A stretch of 64,000 nucleotides of DNA from Deltaproteobacteria bacterium (GTDB lineage Bacteria; Desulfobacterota_D; UBA1144; Nemesobacterales; UBA2774), in the NCBI GenBank assembly GCA_029262275.1, contig JAJCZS010000029.1, forward strand, positions 206,514-270,513, in the 5' to 3' direction. The first letter of the stretch is position 1, and every line of letters starts with the position of its first letter. The notes under the pieces were generated by a model. That model did no database searches. It was not told where the DNA came from and saw only the letters and a program-made list of their open reading frames with translations. The position numbers and the translations under genes are program-made. Below, piece after piece: positions 26,563 to 34,602 of the stretch.

Positions 26563-27576
26563 ATGAGCACAATAGCCCAACCCAAAAACATCTGGATCAA
26601 GGACCCAACATTTGACCTTGGATATTTGAGCTTTGGATGGATACCCATCTACCTTGCGTTCATTCTGTTTGAGAATTACTTTGCCACCATTCTAATTATA
26701 GTGGCAGCAACAAGCTTCGTTCATAGACACTACACATTTGCCCTTGTGTATGGACAGAGGGAAGAGTTTGATAAGCGAAAATGGGCATACATTTTACTTC
26801 CTGTCGCTTTTTTAATAATCGCGGTCACATTTTATAAGCTCAATATATTTTCCATTCTACTTGCTGCCTCAATAATATGGCTTATGTTCCACACCATAGC
26901 CCAAAAGTATGGGCTTACCAGAATATACTCAAGGAAAGCAGGATACGGGATAGCTTGGCTGGATAAGGGAATAATATATTCATGGTTTGCTTATCTGTTC
27001 TTTGCACTAGGGGAAAGAAACCAGGGTCTAATGAGTGAGTATCATGAAGGCCGGACATTAATTAAGTATCTGGGAGAGTATTTACCCATATTTACATTGA
27101 TATCCTATGTTGCACTTGCAGTAGCTATCGCTTTCACTGTCGCATACATATATGTGGAGCTTAAGAACTGGGACAAAATCAGTCTGCCAAAAAATATTTT
27201 TGTATTCTCGATATTACTGCTGTACGCAATATTCTTTCAAAACCTGGTTATAGGGTTTTTAGTATTCGGGTTCTCACACGCAATCGAATATATAGCATTT
27301 GTGAATGTCTTCGTTAACTCAAAGTACAAGAAGAGGCCAGACAGTAGAAGTTTCTTCTCACGAATAACCAAAAAGCAGTGGCTGTATGCAGGTATATTCA
27401 CGGTTGTTCTTGCCGGAATCAGCGTTGCAGGTAACAACTATAACCAATACATACTCGGGCTTTATATAACTGGCTCATCTTTCCTCCACTTCATTTACGA
27501 CGGCTGGATATGGAAAGTGAGTAAGCCTGAGGTTGGAAAACCGCTGGACATAAAATACTCTCCTACATCAAATTAG
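26563..27576 (+). CDS. Polytopic His-rich membrane protein of unknown function
   Basis: The 337-residue protein has about 8-9 membrane helices. Conserved-looking His clusters sit at helix ends: SFVHRHYTFAL, LMFHTIAQKYGLTRIY, FGFSHAIEYI and FLHFIYDGWIWKVSKPEVGK. Paired helical histidines suggest a metal (di-iron or haem) site as in membrane desaturase- or carotene-oxygenase-like enzymes, but no named family was recognised. The start is the ATG after a long AT-rich leader. No neighbour hints at a pathway. Confidence 0.75.
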   Translation: MSTIAQPKNIWIKDPTFDLGYLSFGWIPIYLAFILFENYFATILIIVAATSFVHRHYTFALVYGQREEFDKRKWAYILLPVAFLIIAVTFYKLNIFSILLAASIIWLMFHTIAQKYGLTRIYSRKAGYGIAWLDKGIIYSWFAYLFFALGERNQGLMSEYHEGRTLIKYLGEYLPIFTLISYVALAVAIAFTVAYIYVELKNWDKISLPKNIFVFSILLLYAIFFQNLVIGFLVFGFSHAIEYIAFVNVFVNSKYKKRPDSRSFFSRITKKQWLYAGIFTVVLAGISVAGNNYNQYILGLYITGSSFLHFIYDGWIWKVSKPEVGKPLDIKYSPTSN

Positions 27577-27642
27577 CCTTGTTTTATAGGAGATTCAGAC
27601 TATGTTATTAGTGGTACTAAATTAGAGAAAAATAGTTGTTGA

Positions 27643-27654
27643 TTGATCGTTCAA
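27643..27654. promoter_or_regulatory. Putative TetR operator upstream of the regulator gene
   Basis: TTGATCGTTCAA lies 23 bases before the tetR start codon. It differs by one base in its core from the perfect palindrome TGAACGTTCA found upstream of the downstream gene. Confidence 0.55.
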
Positions 27655-27677
27655 CATAGGATATATTGTAAATAGAT

Positions 27678-28256
27678 ATGGGTAGACCGTACGAATTTGA
27701 CAGAGAAGAGACACTTTCAAAAGCCATGGATGTTTTTTGGGAAAAGGGATATAAGGCAACTAGCATTCAAGACCTTGTTGACCACATGGGCATAAAAAGA
27801 GGGAGTATTTACAATACTTTCGGCGATAAACATTCTTTATTTATTGCAGCTATTAAATATTACGGCGAAGAAGTTACATCTAGAACCATTAAAGTGCTTG
27901 AATCTGAAGGCTCACCAGTTGGAAATATACGATTATTTTTTGAAACCATAGTAAACACACCATCGGACAGAAAAACCAGAGGCTGCCTAATAAGCAATAC
28001 CGTGGTTGAGCTTGCTCCACATGATGAGCAGGTAGCTGAGACTGTCAGACAGATCCTAGAGAAAATACAAACTGCCTTTCTAAACTGCCTAAATAGAGCT
28101 GTTGAGTTTGGTGAACTGCCAAAAGATACTAATACTAAAGTGCTTTCACATTTTCTTGCTACAAGCACCCATGGGCTGATTGTTACTGGAAAATCGACGT
28201 TAAATCCTAAAGAAGTAAAAGATGTAGTAGATATAATTTTATCGACATTGCATTAG
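27678..28256 (+). CDS. TetR/AcrR-family transcriptional regulator
   Basis: The 192-residue protein begins MGRPYEFDREETLSKAMDVF, with the HTH ATSIQDLVDHMGIKRGSIYN and TFGDKHSLFIAAIKYY, typical of the TetR subgroup with G-R-P start. The C-terminal ligand domain is of the TetR_C_11-like type (IRLFFETIVN, TRGCLISNTVVELAP). It probably controls itself and the CMD gene 69 bases downstream; related palindromes lie before both genes. Confidence 0.93.
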   Translation: MGRPYEFDREETLSKAMDVFWEKGYKATSIQDLVDHMGIKRGSIYNTFGDKHSLFIAAIKYYGEEVTSRTIKVLESEGSPVGNIRLFFETIVNTPSDRKTRGCLISNTVVELAPHDEQVAETVRQILEKIQTAFLNCLNRAVEFGELPKDTNTKVLSHFLATSTHGLIVTGKSTLNPKEVKDVVDIILSTLH

Positions 28257-28280
28257 AGAGAAAAAAAATTTTGGTCGTTA

Positions 28281-28296
28281 TTGAACGTTCATTCAA
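28281..28296. promoter_or_regulatory. Putative TetR operator upstream of the CMD gene
   Basis: TTGAACGTTCATTCAA contains the perfect 10-base palindrome TGAACGTTCA (28282-28291) and lies about 30 bases before the CMD start codon. The same core, with one change, occurs upstream of the regulator gene. Confidence 0.65.
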
Positions 28297-28325
28297 ATAA
28301 AACACTTTATAGGAGGTATTACCGT

Positions 28326-28847
28326 ATGGCCAGAATAGGATATGTAGAAAAGGAGAATGCTCCTGAGAATGTTAAAGCTGTTTATGAGCAGCTTGAGAAA
28401 ACTTTTGGAATAGTCCCAAATGTACTAAAAGGCATGGCAAATAGTACCGAGTTATTTATGGGCTTTATGCCGTTTCTAGGAGCTGCATTAGGACCAAGCA
28501 AGGTTGATAATGCTACAAAAGAGCTTGCGATTCTTACAACATCCAAGCTCAACGGATGTACCTATTGTGCCGCCCATCACACTGCAGCGGGAAAGCGTGC
28601 CGGGCTCACTGATGAAAAAATTGATGCTACACCTGATGAAAACAGCCCCGCATTAGATGATAGGGAAAAAGCTGTAGTCAGATTTTCTAAGGAATTAGCT
28701 CAGAATGTTGCAGCAAGCCAGGAATCACTAGATGAGTTGGCTAAGCACTTTGATGAGGGGCAAATTGCAGAGCTAAATATGGTAAATGGTGTCTTTCATG
28801 TCTTGACAAGATTTGCTGATACATTTAAAGTAGAACTTGAAAGGTAG
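28326..28847 (+). CDS. AhpD-like carboxymuconolactone decarboxylase-family peroxidase
   Basis: AGGAGG (28311-28316) precedes the ATG at 28326, which is preferred over an upstream TTG inside the operator. The 173-residue protein has the all-helical AhpD/CMD fold with the redox motif LNGCTYCAAHHTAAGKRAG (C-x-x-C-x-x-x-H). Such proteins reduce peroxides or act as disulfide-linked adaptors. It lies downstream of, and is probably repressed by, the TetR gene. Confidence 0.92.
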   Translation: MARIGYVEKENAPENVKAVYEQLEKTFGIVPNVLKGMANSTELFMGFMPFLGAALGPSKVDNATKELAILTTSKLNGCTYCAAHHTAAGKRAGLTDEKIDATPDENSPALDDREKAVVRFSKELAQNVAASQESLDELAKHFDEGQIAELNMVNGVFHVLTRFADTFKVELER

Positions 28848-28882
28848 TCCGTATAAGACTGCTATCATTAAAATAAATGGGG

Positions 28883-28942
28883 AGGCTTGGTTTGAACCAA
28901 CTATTATTAACTTCCAACCCGACTTAAATTCAAACCAAGCCT
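28883..28942. repeat. 14-bp perfect inverted repeat with 32-base loop
   Basis: AGGCTTGGTTTGAA (28883-28896) is complementary to TTCAAACCAAGCCT (28929-28942). It lies between the 3' ends of the CMD gene and the convergent minus-strand lipoprotein. There is no U-tract directly after it on either strand, so it is not a classical Rho-independent terminator. Confidence 0.8.
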
Positions 28943-29004
28943 TGTATTGATTAGTTTCGAGCAATACTTTATCTATGTGTTCTTTAGGAAAGTCACAAGC
29001 AAGT

Positions 29005-29181
29005 CTATTTACCGCACATTTTATCACATATTTCCGAATCAGCAGTCTTCAGAACACACTCTCTGATACAGGATGCTGTAAGCTTTTCCTTGGTATCATC
29101 TGAACCGCCTTCTTGACTACAAGAAAAAGCAAATACAAATAGTACTAAAACCAGCATACAACATAATATGTTCTTAACCAA
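29005..29181 (-). CDS. Small Cys-rich lipoprotein (twin CX3C)
   Basis: The TTG at 29181 follows an AGG at good spacing and gives a 58-residue product that does not overlap the upstream gene; an upstream start would run into it. The leader ends in the lipobox FAFSC, and the mature part has C-x3-C-x9-C-x3-C (CIREC and CDKMC), a layout expected to form two disulfides in a helical hairpin. No family is recognised. It is 13 bases downstream of the exported protein at 29195 and likely in its operon. Confidence 0.7.
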   Translation of the reverse strand: MVKNILCCMLVLVLFVFAFSCSQEGGSDDTKEKLTASCIRECVLKTADSEICDKMCGK

Positions 29182-29194
29182 ATGTTGCCTAAAG

Positions 29195-29803
29195 TTAGTC
29201 AAGGCTGATAACCTCGGACTTCTTACGGTACTGAGATTCACCAAGGATTAATTTGTCATTTTTTAGTTCAATTGTTCCTAGATCTCTATCACCCCTGACT
29301 ATCTGCCCAACGCTTTTCAATATAAGTCTTTTTTCAATTTTTAATTTTCCTTGCTCATCAAAAAATCTATATTTCTCTATCCCGAACCTTGTCAAAAAAA
29401 CTGTCTTTGCCACCATGGTTCCACCACCGCTCCACCTAGTATCTAGTATGTGGAGTCCACCCTTTGCTTTGCCTATATATTTATACCCAAAATAGTTCTT
29501 TTCCCCAGAGTCTTCATACTCATACCCTATGTAGCCATCATCTGACATCTGATATTCCACAGAAAAGAATTCGTTACTAGATACACAAGCTGCAACGTCA
29601 ATAGCCCTTACAATAGGAGGGCCTGAATCGGCCATATTCACACTAAACTCATTCACGCAACCAGGATGTATGGGGGTTGCATTGAAAGTAAAGTTTTTAT
29701 TTGCCTCATTTAATGCTGATTTTGGTCCGTGTGATTTATCCTCATCACAAACCCCCTGTGCAACAAAACTAAGCAGTAATATTAATGTCCAAAGCACCTT
29801 CAT
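29195..29803 (-). CDS. Exported protein of unknown function
   Basis: AAGGAG precedes the ATG. The signal peptide MKVLWTLILLLSFVAQGVCD is followed by a beta-rich soluble domain with WSGGGTMVAKTVFLTRFGIE and GDRDLGTIELKNDKLILGES. The 202-residue size and many antiparallel strands suggest a periplasmic barrel or sandwich. No known family was recognised. Two Cys (GCVNEF and AACVSS) may form a disulfide. Confidence 0.7.
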   Translation of the reverse strand: MKVLWTLILLLSFVAQGVCDEDKSHGPKSALNEANKNFTFNATPIHPGCVNEFSVNMADSGPPIVRAIDVAACVSSNEFFSVEYQMSDDGYIGYEYEDSGEKNYFGYKYIGKAKGGLHILDTRWSGGGTMVAKTVFLTRFGIEKYRFFDEQGKLKIEKRLILKSVGQIVRGDRDLGTIELKNDKLILGESQYRKKSEVISLD

Positions 29804-29979
29804 CTTTATTCTCCTTTCTAAAGAAACTCATACAACCATACCTCACAGGCAAGTTGGCTACAATCACAATATTTCTGAGCTCATATTTATATACCCACTC
29901 TATTTCTAACTTGTAGATAATGGTTAAAATTTAAATATTAATTCATACCACAAACCATCTTGGTAAAACATAAAGAAAA

Positions 29980-31536
29980 ATGATTATTGATTTAGCAATT
30001 ATAGTTACATACTTTGTTGTAATAATGATTATTGGCATCTGGAGTAGAGCAAAATCAGATGTCGGAGTGGAAGAATACTTTCTAAGCTCAAGATCGCTTA
30101 AGTGGCCATATATTGCCGTCTCTACAATCGCAACCAATGTTCAAGCTAATCATTTTATTGCTATGGCAGGCTCTGCTTATATCTTCGGTCTGGCTCAGGC
30201 AAACCTAGAGATAAACGCTATTTTTGGAATACTGATCGCAGCATTTGTTTTCGTGCCTATTTATCTAAGAATGAAGGTGATAACGATCACACAGTTCTTT
30301 GAGGCTCGTCTGGGAGCTAAGGTAGCCCTCACCTATTCCGTATTCATGATCATACTCTACTCATTTATGTATCTGGGAACAGCTCTTTTCTGGGCTGCTT
30401 ATGCTGCTAACGCTGTTTTTGGGGAGCTGCTTAATTCCACAAACCTAAGTGTTCCAACAAGACTAGGAATTCTAATAATTTTCACAGGTGCCTTTTCAGC
30501 CATCTACACTTATATGGGTGGCTTAAGAGCCGTTGTAAGAACTGATGTAGTGCAGTTCATCCTCTTAGTCTTAGGCGGATTCGTCATATTATTTGTAGCA
30601 ATTCACCACCTAGGCGGCTGGGGTGAGCTCTGGAACACTACAGGGGACTTAATGCACTTGCATCTTCCAAGTGATCACGACACCCTACCCTGGATTGGAA
30701 TATTTGGCATGCTCCTTTTGAATTTAAATTACTGGGGCGCAAATCAGGTTATTCTCCAAAGAGCACTTGCTGCAAAGGATTTAAAACAGGCACAAATTGG
30801 GCTCCTCGTAGGAGGTGTCTTAAAATATGTGATGGCTCTAATCATAATAGTTCCTGGAATTGCTCTTGCTGGAATACTAAAGGATGATCCCCTTAGAGAC
30901 CCGGATCTCACTTATCTCACTTTGGTAAATGATTTTCTTCCTGCAGGTGTAAGTGGGATAATCCTAACTGGACTATTTGCCTCTCTTATGAGCACACTGG
31001 ACTCGATCTACAACTCCGTATCAACCCTTTGGTCTATTGATATATACAAGAGGTATCTAAACCCTTCGGCTACAGAAAGACAAGTTGTACGTATGGGAAG
31101 GTATTCAATAATAGCTTCATTTATAACTGGGGCTCTATTTTCTTTCATAGTTGTATACGTAAAATTCGGGAATCCTGAATTCCCACTCACTCACTGGTTT
31201 AATGCAATGTCATACTATATCAAAATTGGGTTTGTAATAATCATAATGTCAGCAATGTTCCTCTATTCTCCTTCAAAGAGACTTGTTCTAGCAACTATGA
31301 TTGGGAGCGTTCTTATTGCATTGATATTCCAGACCAGCCTGCCTGAACTTAATTATTTTGTAAGAACGGCTTGGGTAATTGTTATAGGCTTTGGAATAAT
31401 AGCCGTGCCTACAATATTACAAAATGGGCTCAGGTTGCCTGAAGGGCTATTTTTTGAAGTCTCACACAAAAGCGTGCTGCACTTTGGGATCATATTAGCT
31501 CTATCTCTTATAGCAGCTCATATAATCTTTCATTAG
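29980..31536 (+). CDS. Sodium:solute symporter (SSS family), second copy
   Basis: The 518-residue protein has about 13-14 helices and the SSS marks VEEYFLSSRSLKWPYIAVS, ATNVQANHFIAMAGSAY and GGLRAVVRTDVVQFI. It differs much from the member at 6199, so it probably carries a different solute. It resembles SGLT-type sugar/solute transporters. It ends 4 bases inside the convergent gene at 31533. Confidence 0.9.
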   Translation: MIIDLAIIVTYFVVIMIIGIWSRAKSDVGVEEYFLSSRSLKWPYIAVSTIATNVQANHFIAMAGSAYIFGLAQANLEINAIFGILIAAFVFVPIYLRMKVITITQFFEARLGAKVALTYSVFMIILYSFMYLGTALFWAAYAANAVFGELLNSTNLSVPTRLGILIIFTGAFSAIYTYMGGLRAVVRTDVVQFILLVLGGFVILFVAIHHLGGWGELWNTTGDLMHLHLPSDHDTLPWIGIFGMLLLNLNYWGANQVILQRALAAKDLKQAQIGLLVGGVLKYVMALIIIVPGIALAGILKDDPLRDPDLTYLTLVNDFLPAGVSGIILTGLFASLMSTLDSIYNSVSTLWSIDIYKRYLNPSATERQVVRMGRYSIIASFITGALFSFIVVYVKFGNPEFPLTHWFNAMSYYIKIGFVIIIMSAMFLYSPSKRLVLATMIGSVLIALIFQTSLPELNYFVRTAWVIVIGFGIIAVPTILQNGLRLPEGLFFEVSHKSVLHFGIILALSLIAAHIIFH

Positions 31537-32114
31537 GAATCACTCTTTTTCATGACAATCGGGAACACACATTTAGGTGCTCCATAGCCCTGGGTTTGAT
31601 AGCGAGATTTATCAAAAGTAAAACCGTGCTTTTTCGGATCAACCATCTCAAACCAAATTGAGTCCAGTTGGCAGAGTATAGGAGTCAGGAATGCTACATT
31701 ATTAGATGAGAAGAAATTAAAATAAAAGCACCCATCAATTTCTATTGAAAAACTATCTTCTTGCTCCGTCTCTCTATGAAGAGCTGTCCAATTAAAGGTG
31801 GCTCCATACTGCGTCATGAGCCAGCTAAAGATATCTTTTAATCTATCAGGGTTATTTTTACAGGAACTGAGGATTAAAGATAAAGACGTTCTCATGCTTA
31901 AATTATTCACCCCAGTCATCATTGCTTTTGAAATAAACTCGAGGGTCTTTTCTTTTTCACCCAATATAGGGAGCAAGTTATTATAGGCTGATATTACAGC
32001 GGAGCATAACTCTATATGACCGTGTGAGGGAGCATCCACAACTGAGGAAGCATTCGCCTCCTCAATCTCTTTAGCTTCTTTCCGGATAGCCTCAATCGTG
32101 GAGTTAGTATCCAC
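31533..32114 (-). CDS. ATC-hydrolase-like (L-2-amino-thiazoline-4-carboxylate hydrolase family) protein
   Basis: The 193-residue protein has IDGCFYFNFFSSNNVAFL, then LDSIWFEMVDPKKHGFTFDK and YGAPKCVFPIV at the end, matching the family pattern of a central Cys, a later Asp and a terminal (G)-x-x-C-x-F. Family members open the thiazoline ring of ATC to cysteine precursors or have unknown roles. The GTG start (32114) has no ribosome site, yet the frame stays open 46 codons further upstream to a GGAGGG at 32220-32225; no ATG/GTG/TTG lies between. The true N-terminus is therefore uncertain. Confidence 0.6.
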   Translation of the reverse strand: MDTNSTIEAIRKEAKEIEEANASSVVDAPSHGHIELCSAVISAYNNLLPILGEKEKTLEFISKAMMTGVNNLSMRTSLSLILSSCKNNPDRLKDIFSWLMTQYGATFNWTALHRETEQEDSFSIEIDGCFYFNFFSSNNVAFLTPILCQLDSIWFEMVDPKKHGFTFDKSRYQTQGYGAPKCVFPIVMKKSDS

Positions 32115-32238
32115 TTCTAGTGAATCATTAATCTCTGATTTGAGCCCCGCTATGAACTGAGATGGGGCCTGATGGCCAAATAAATAATGTTTTATAAAAT
32201 CGCTGACTTTGCTTATAAACCCTCCATCAACAATTATT

Positions 32239-34494
32239 TTAAAAATCTGCCTTTAAATCCAAATCGCCTTGGCTTTCTAGATCAATATTAAATACTTTCT
32301 CTGGCTTGCCATCTATTCCAGAAGCTTCAACCACTATATCATATTTCCCGGGAGGAAGGATAAACTCTATTGGGTTTTTATTAGTTTTGATACCTGTATA
32401 GCCAGTCGTAAGCTGTTCACCGGTTTTAGAGTCTTTGACCCTTATGGTGGACTTTATATTTTGCTCAGACTGTGTAGCAAACACTTTTATGACTCCTCTT
32501 GGAAACTGTACAATTTCTTCGATTGTATCTCCAGCTTTTAGTTCAATACTCTTAAACTCTTTAGATGGCGCAGTATTCATCTTAAGAGCATTCACTGACA
32601 CATCATATACACCCGGAGACAATACAATCTCTTTGGGATTAGACTTAGCTTGTGGATAGGTACGAGCGCTTGTAACGTTTTCTCCAGTTGTTGAGTTTGT
32701 AATCGTTATCATAGTATCAACTAGTCTCTCGCCATCTTTAGCACCTATTTTAAAAGTACCACTCTCAAACTGTGCTTCTTTAACCAGAGTCTCTGCAGGC
32801 GTAATTTCGATTCCTTTAAACTCCTGTATCGGATTGTTTGTTATACCAAGAGCCTTTACATTTACATCATAGACACCCGGAGAAAGCTCAAATGTTTTGG
32901 GATTTGTTTTAGAGCTTTTATATGTACGTCCTTGGGCAACCTGCTCTCCCGTTTCAAGATTTTTAATATGTACTACAGCATCGAGAAATCTTTCTCCCTC
33001 AAAAGCACCCACTTTTAATGTACCGCCTGAGAACTGAGCGGTTTCCTCGACTATCTCACCTGCTTTTACTTCTATATTGTCAAAAGACAGGGGAGAGACA
33101 CCTTTTATTCCTAATGGCTCAACAACAATACTGTATACACCCGGAGGAAGCTCAAATGTTTTGGGATTTGATTTAGGCCCTGTATAAGTGCGACCCTGGG
33201 CCACTTGTTCCTCGGTTGATGTATCTATAATCCTTACAACAGAATCATGGAGTTTCTCTCCTTTTAGAGAGCCTATTTTTATTGTACCGCTTGAATAATC
33301 AACAACTTTTTCTACCATTTCACCACTTACAATCTCAACACCTTCCAACACCTGTTTAGGGCTAGTCTTAATCTCAAGCGCAGTGACTTCTATGTTATAT
33401 ATTCCTGGCTCAAGCTTCATTACTTTAGGATTAGAGGTGGGTTTTGTGTAAGTACGTCCTTGAGCAATCCCCTCTTCTGTCTCAGAGTTAAGCACATGAA
33501 CAGTAGCATCCGTTAATTTTTCGTTTCGGACGACTTTAATAGACAGCTCACCGAAGCCAAAATTGATTTCTTTCTCAACCACTTCCCCTTCCTTAATCTC
33601 AATGCCACTAAGAGTCTTGTTTTGTACCCCTTTCATACCTTGGGGTCTGATCTCTAGATCGTAAACTCCATCGGGAAGTGAAATTATTCTCGGGTTTGTC
33701 GTAGGCTTTGTATAGGTTCTCTGTGCTTTTAATTCTTCGCCTGTTGATGTATTAGTCAGTACCAAATATGCATCCTGCAGCTTGCCCTCACCTGTAACTT
33801 TTACAGATAGCTTGCCCATTGGGAGCTCGGCAGGAATCTCTACCGCTGTCTCAAGAGCTTCTGTTAGCTCACTTGCATTCTGAGCGCTAAGATATAGACC
33901 ACCTCCTGCCTGTGCAGCGCATTCGAGTTCTGAGACATCCACATCACCAACATCAAACCCCACAACATGCATTATAAAATTAATGCCAGCATCCTTGGCT
34001 TCTTTAACGGCCTGACATGGGTCACCACCACAAGTCTCTATACCATCACTAACGAGTATTACGGTTGTAGCATTCTCATTCGCTTTAACAAGATCAAATG
34101 CCATTAAAACAGAATCTGTAATTGGTGTTTTCCCTTTGGGATTGAGAGCATCTATTTTTTGATTGATTGCGGCTTTATCCAGAGGACCTGGCTGAACAAT
34201 AGTCTCAATATCATTACAATCGCCTTTCTTATTGTGACCATAAGCTATTAGACCAACTTCACTATTGTCCGGTAGCTCACCAATAAGATTTTTGAGTACA
34301 GACTTCGCAATAGAAATTTTGTTTTCGCCCTCAATTTGTCCCCACATAGAACCAGAGGCATCTAAGATAAGCAGCAACTCAGATGCAGAAGTTGCATTAT
34401 CCTCTTGGGCATAGGAATTAATAGATATATGACCAATGAGTAGGAATCCAGCAAGAAGAATTAAAAATAGTCTTTGTGAACAGTAAGATCTCAT
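32239..34494 (-). CDS. Secreted VWA-domain protein with six 88-residue repeats
   Basis: The 751-residue protein has a signal peptide, a VWA domain (about 38-215) with the MIDAS motif LILDASGSMWG and later T and D residues (GKTPITDS, LVSDGIETCGGDP), and six tandem repeats of about 88 residues from 228 to the end. Each repeat carries G-x-(L/I)-K-(I/V), (T)G-E-x-(V/L)-A-x-x-R-T-Y, NP-K-x-x-x-L-x-P-G-x-Y-(D/N)-(I/V) and ends E-(I/L)-x-x-G-(E/D). These units resemble carboxypeptidase-regulatory or PEGA-like beta-sandwiches. VWA domains bind partner proteins via a metal ion. Likely periplasmic or cell-surface; its target is unknown. GGGAG precedes the ATG. Confidence 0.9.
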   Translation of the reverse strand: MRSYCSQRLFLILLAGFLLIGHISINSYAQEDNATSASELLLILDASGSMWGQIEGENKISIAKSVLKNLIGELPDNSEVGLIAYGHNKKGDCNDIETIVQPGPLDKAAINQKIDALNPKGKTPITDSVLMAFDLVKANENATTVILVSDGIETCGGDPCQAVKEAKDAGINFIMHVVGFDVGDVDVSELECAAQAGGGLYLSAQNASELTEALETAVEIPAELPMGKLSVKVTGEGKLQDAYLVLTNTSTGEELKAQRTYTKPTTNPRIISLPDGVYDLEIRPQGMKGVQNKTLSGIEIKEGEVVEKEINFGFGELSIKVVRNEKLTDATVHVLNSETEEGIAQGRTYTKPTSNPKVMKLEPGIYNIEVTALEIKTSPKQVLEGVEIVSGEMVEKVVDYSSGTIKIGSLKGEKLHDSVVRIIDTSTEEQVAQGRTYTGPKSNPKTFELPPGVYSIVVEPLGIKGVSPLSFDNIEVKAGEIVEETAQFSGGTLKVGAFEGERFLDAVVHIKNLETGEQVAQGRTYKSSKTNPKTFELSPGVYDVNVKALGITNNPIQEFKGIEITPAETLVKEAQFESGTFKIGAKDGERLVDTMITITNSTTGENVTSARTYPQAKSNPKEIVLSPGVYDVSVNALKMNTAPSKEFKSIELKAGDTIEEIVQFPRGVIKVFATQSEQNIKSTIRVKDSKTGEQLTTGYTGIKTNKNPIEFILPPGKYDIVVEASGIDGKPEKVFNIDLESQGDLDLKADF

Positions 34495-34602
34495 AAAACG
34501 CTCCCTTGTTTTGCGATAATATAAAGCATAGTGCTATTGAGAAATCTTACACAATTTGAGGTGAGAGTTACAACTAGAAATTAGAGAGAAAATTCATACT
34601 AA

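Noticed and set aside
28773..29027. 84-codon minus-strand frame across the inverted repeat
   Set aside because: It covers the end of the CMD gene and the hairpin arms and shows no protein-like features or start site.
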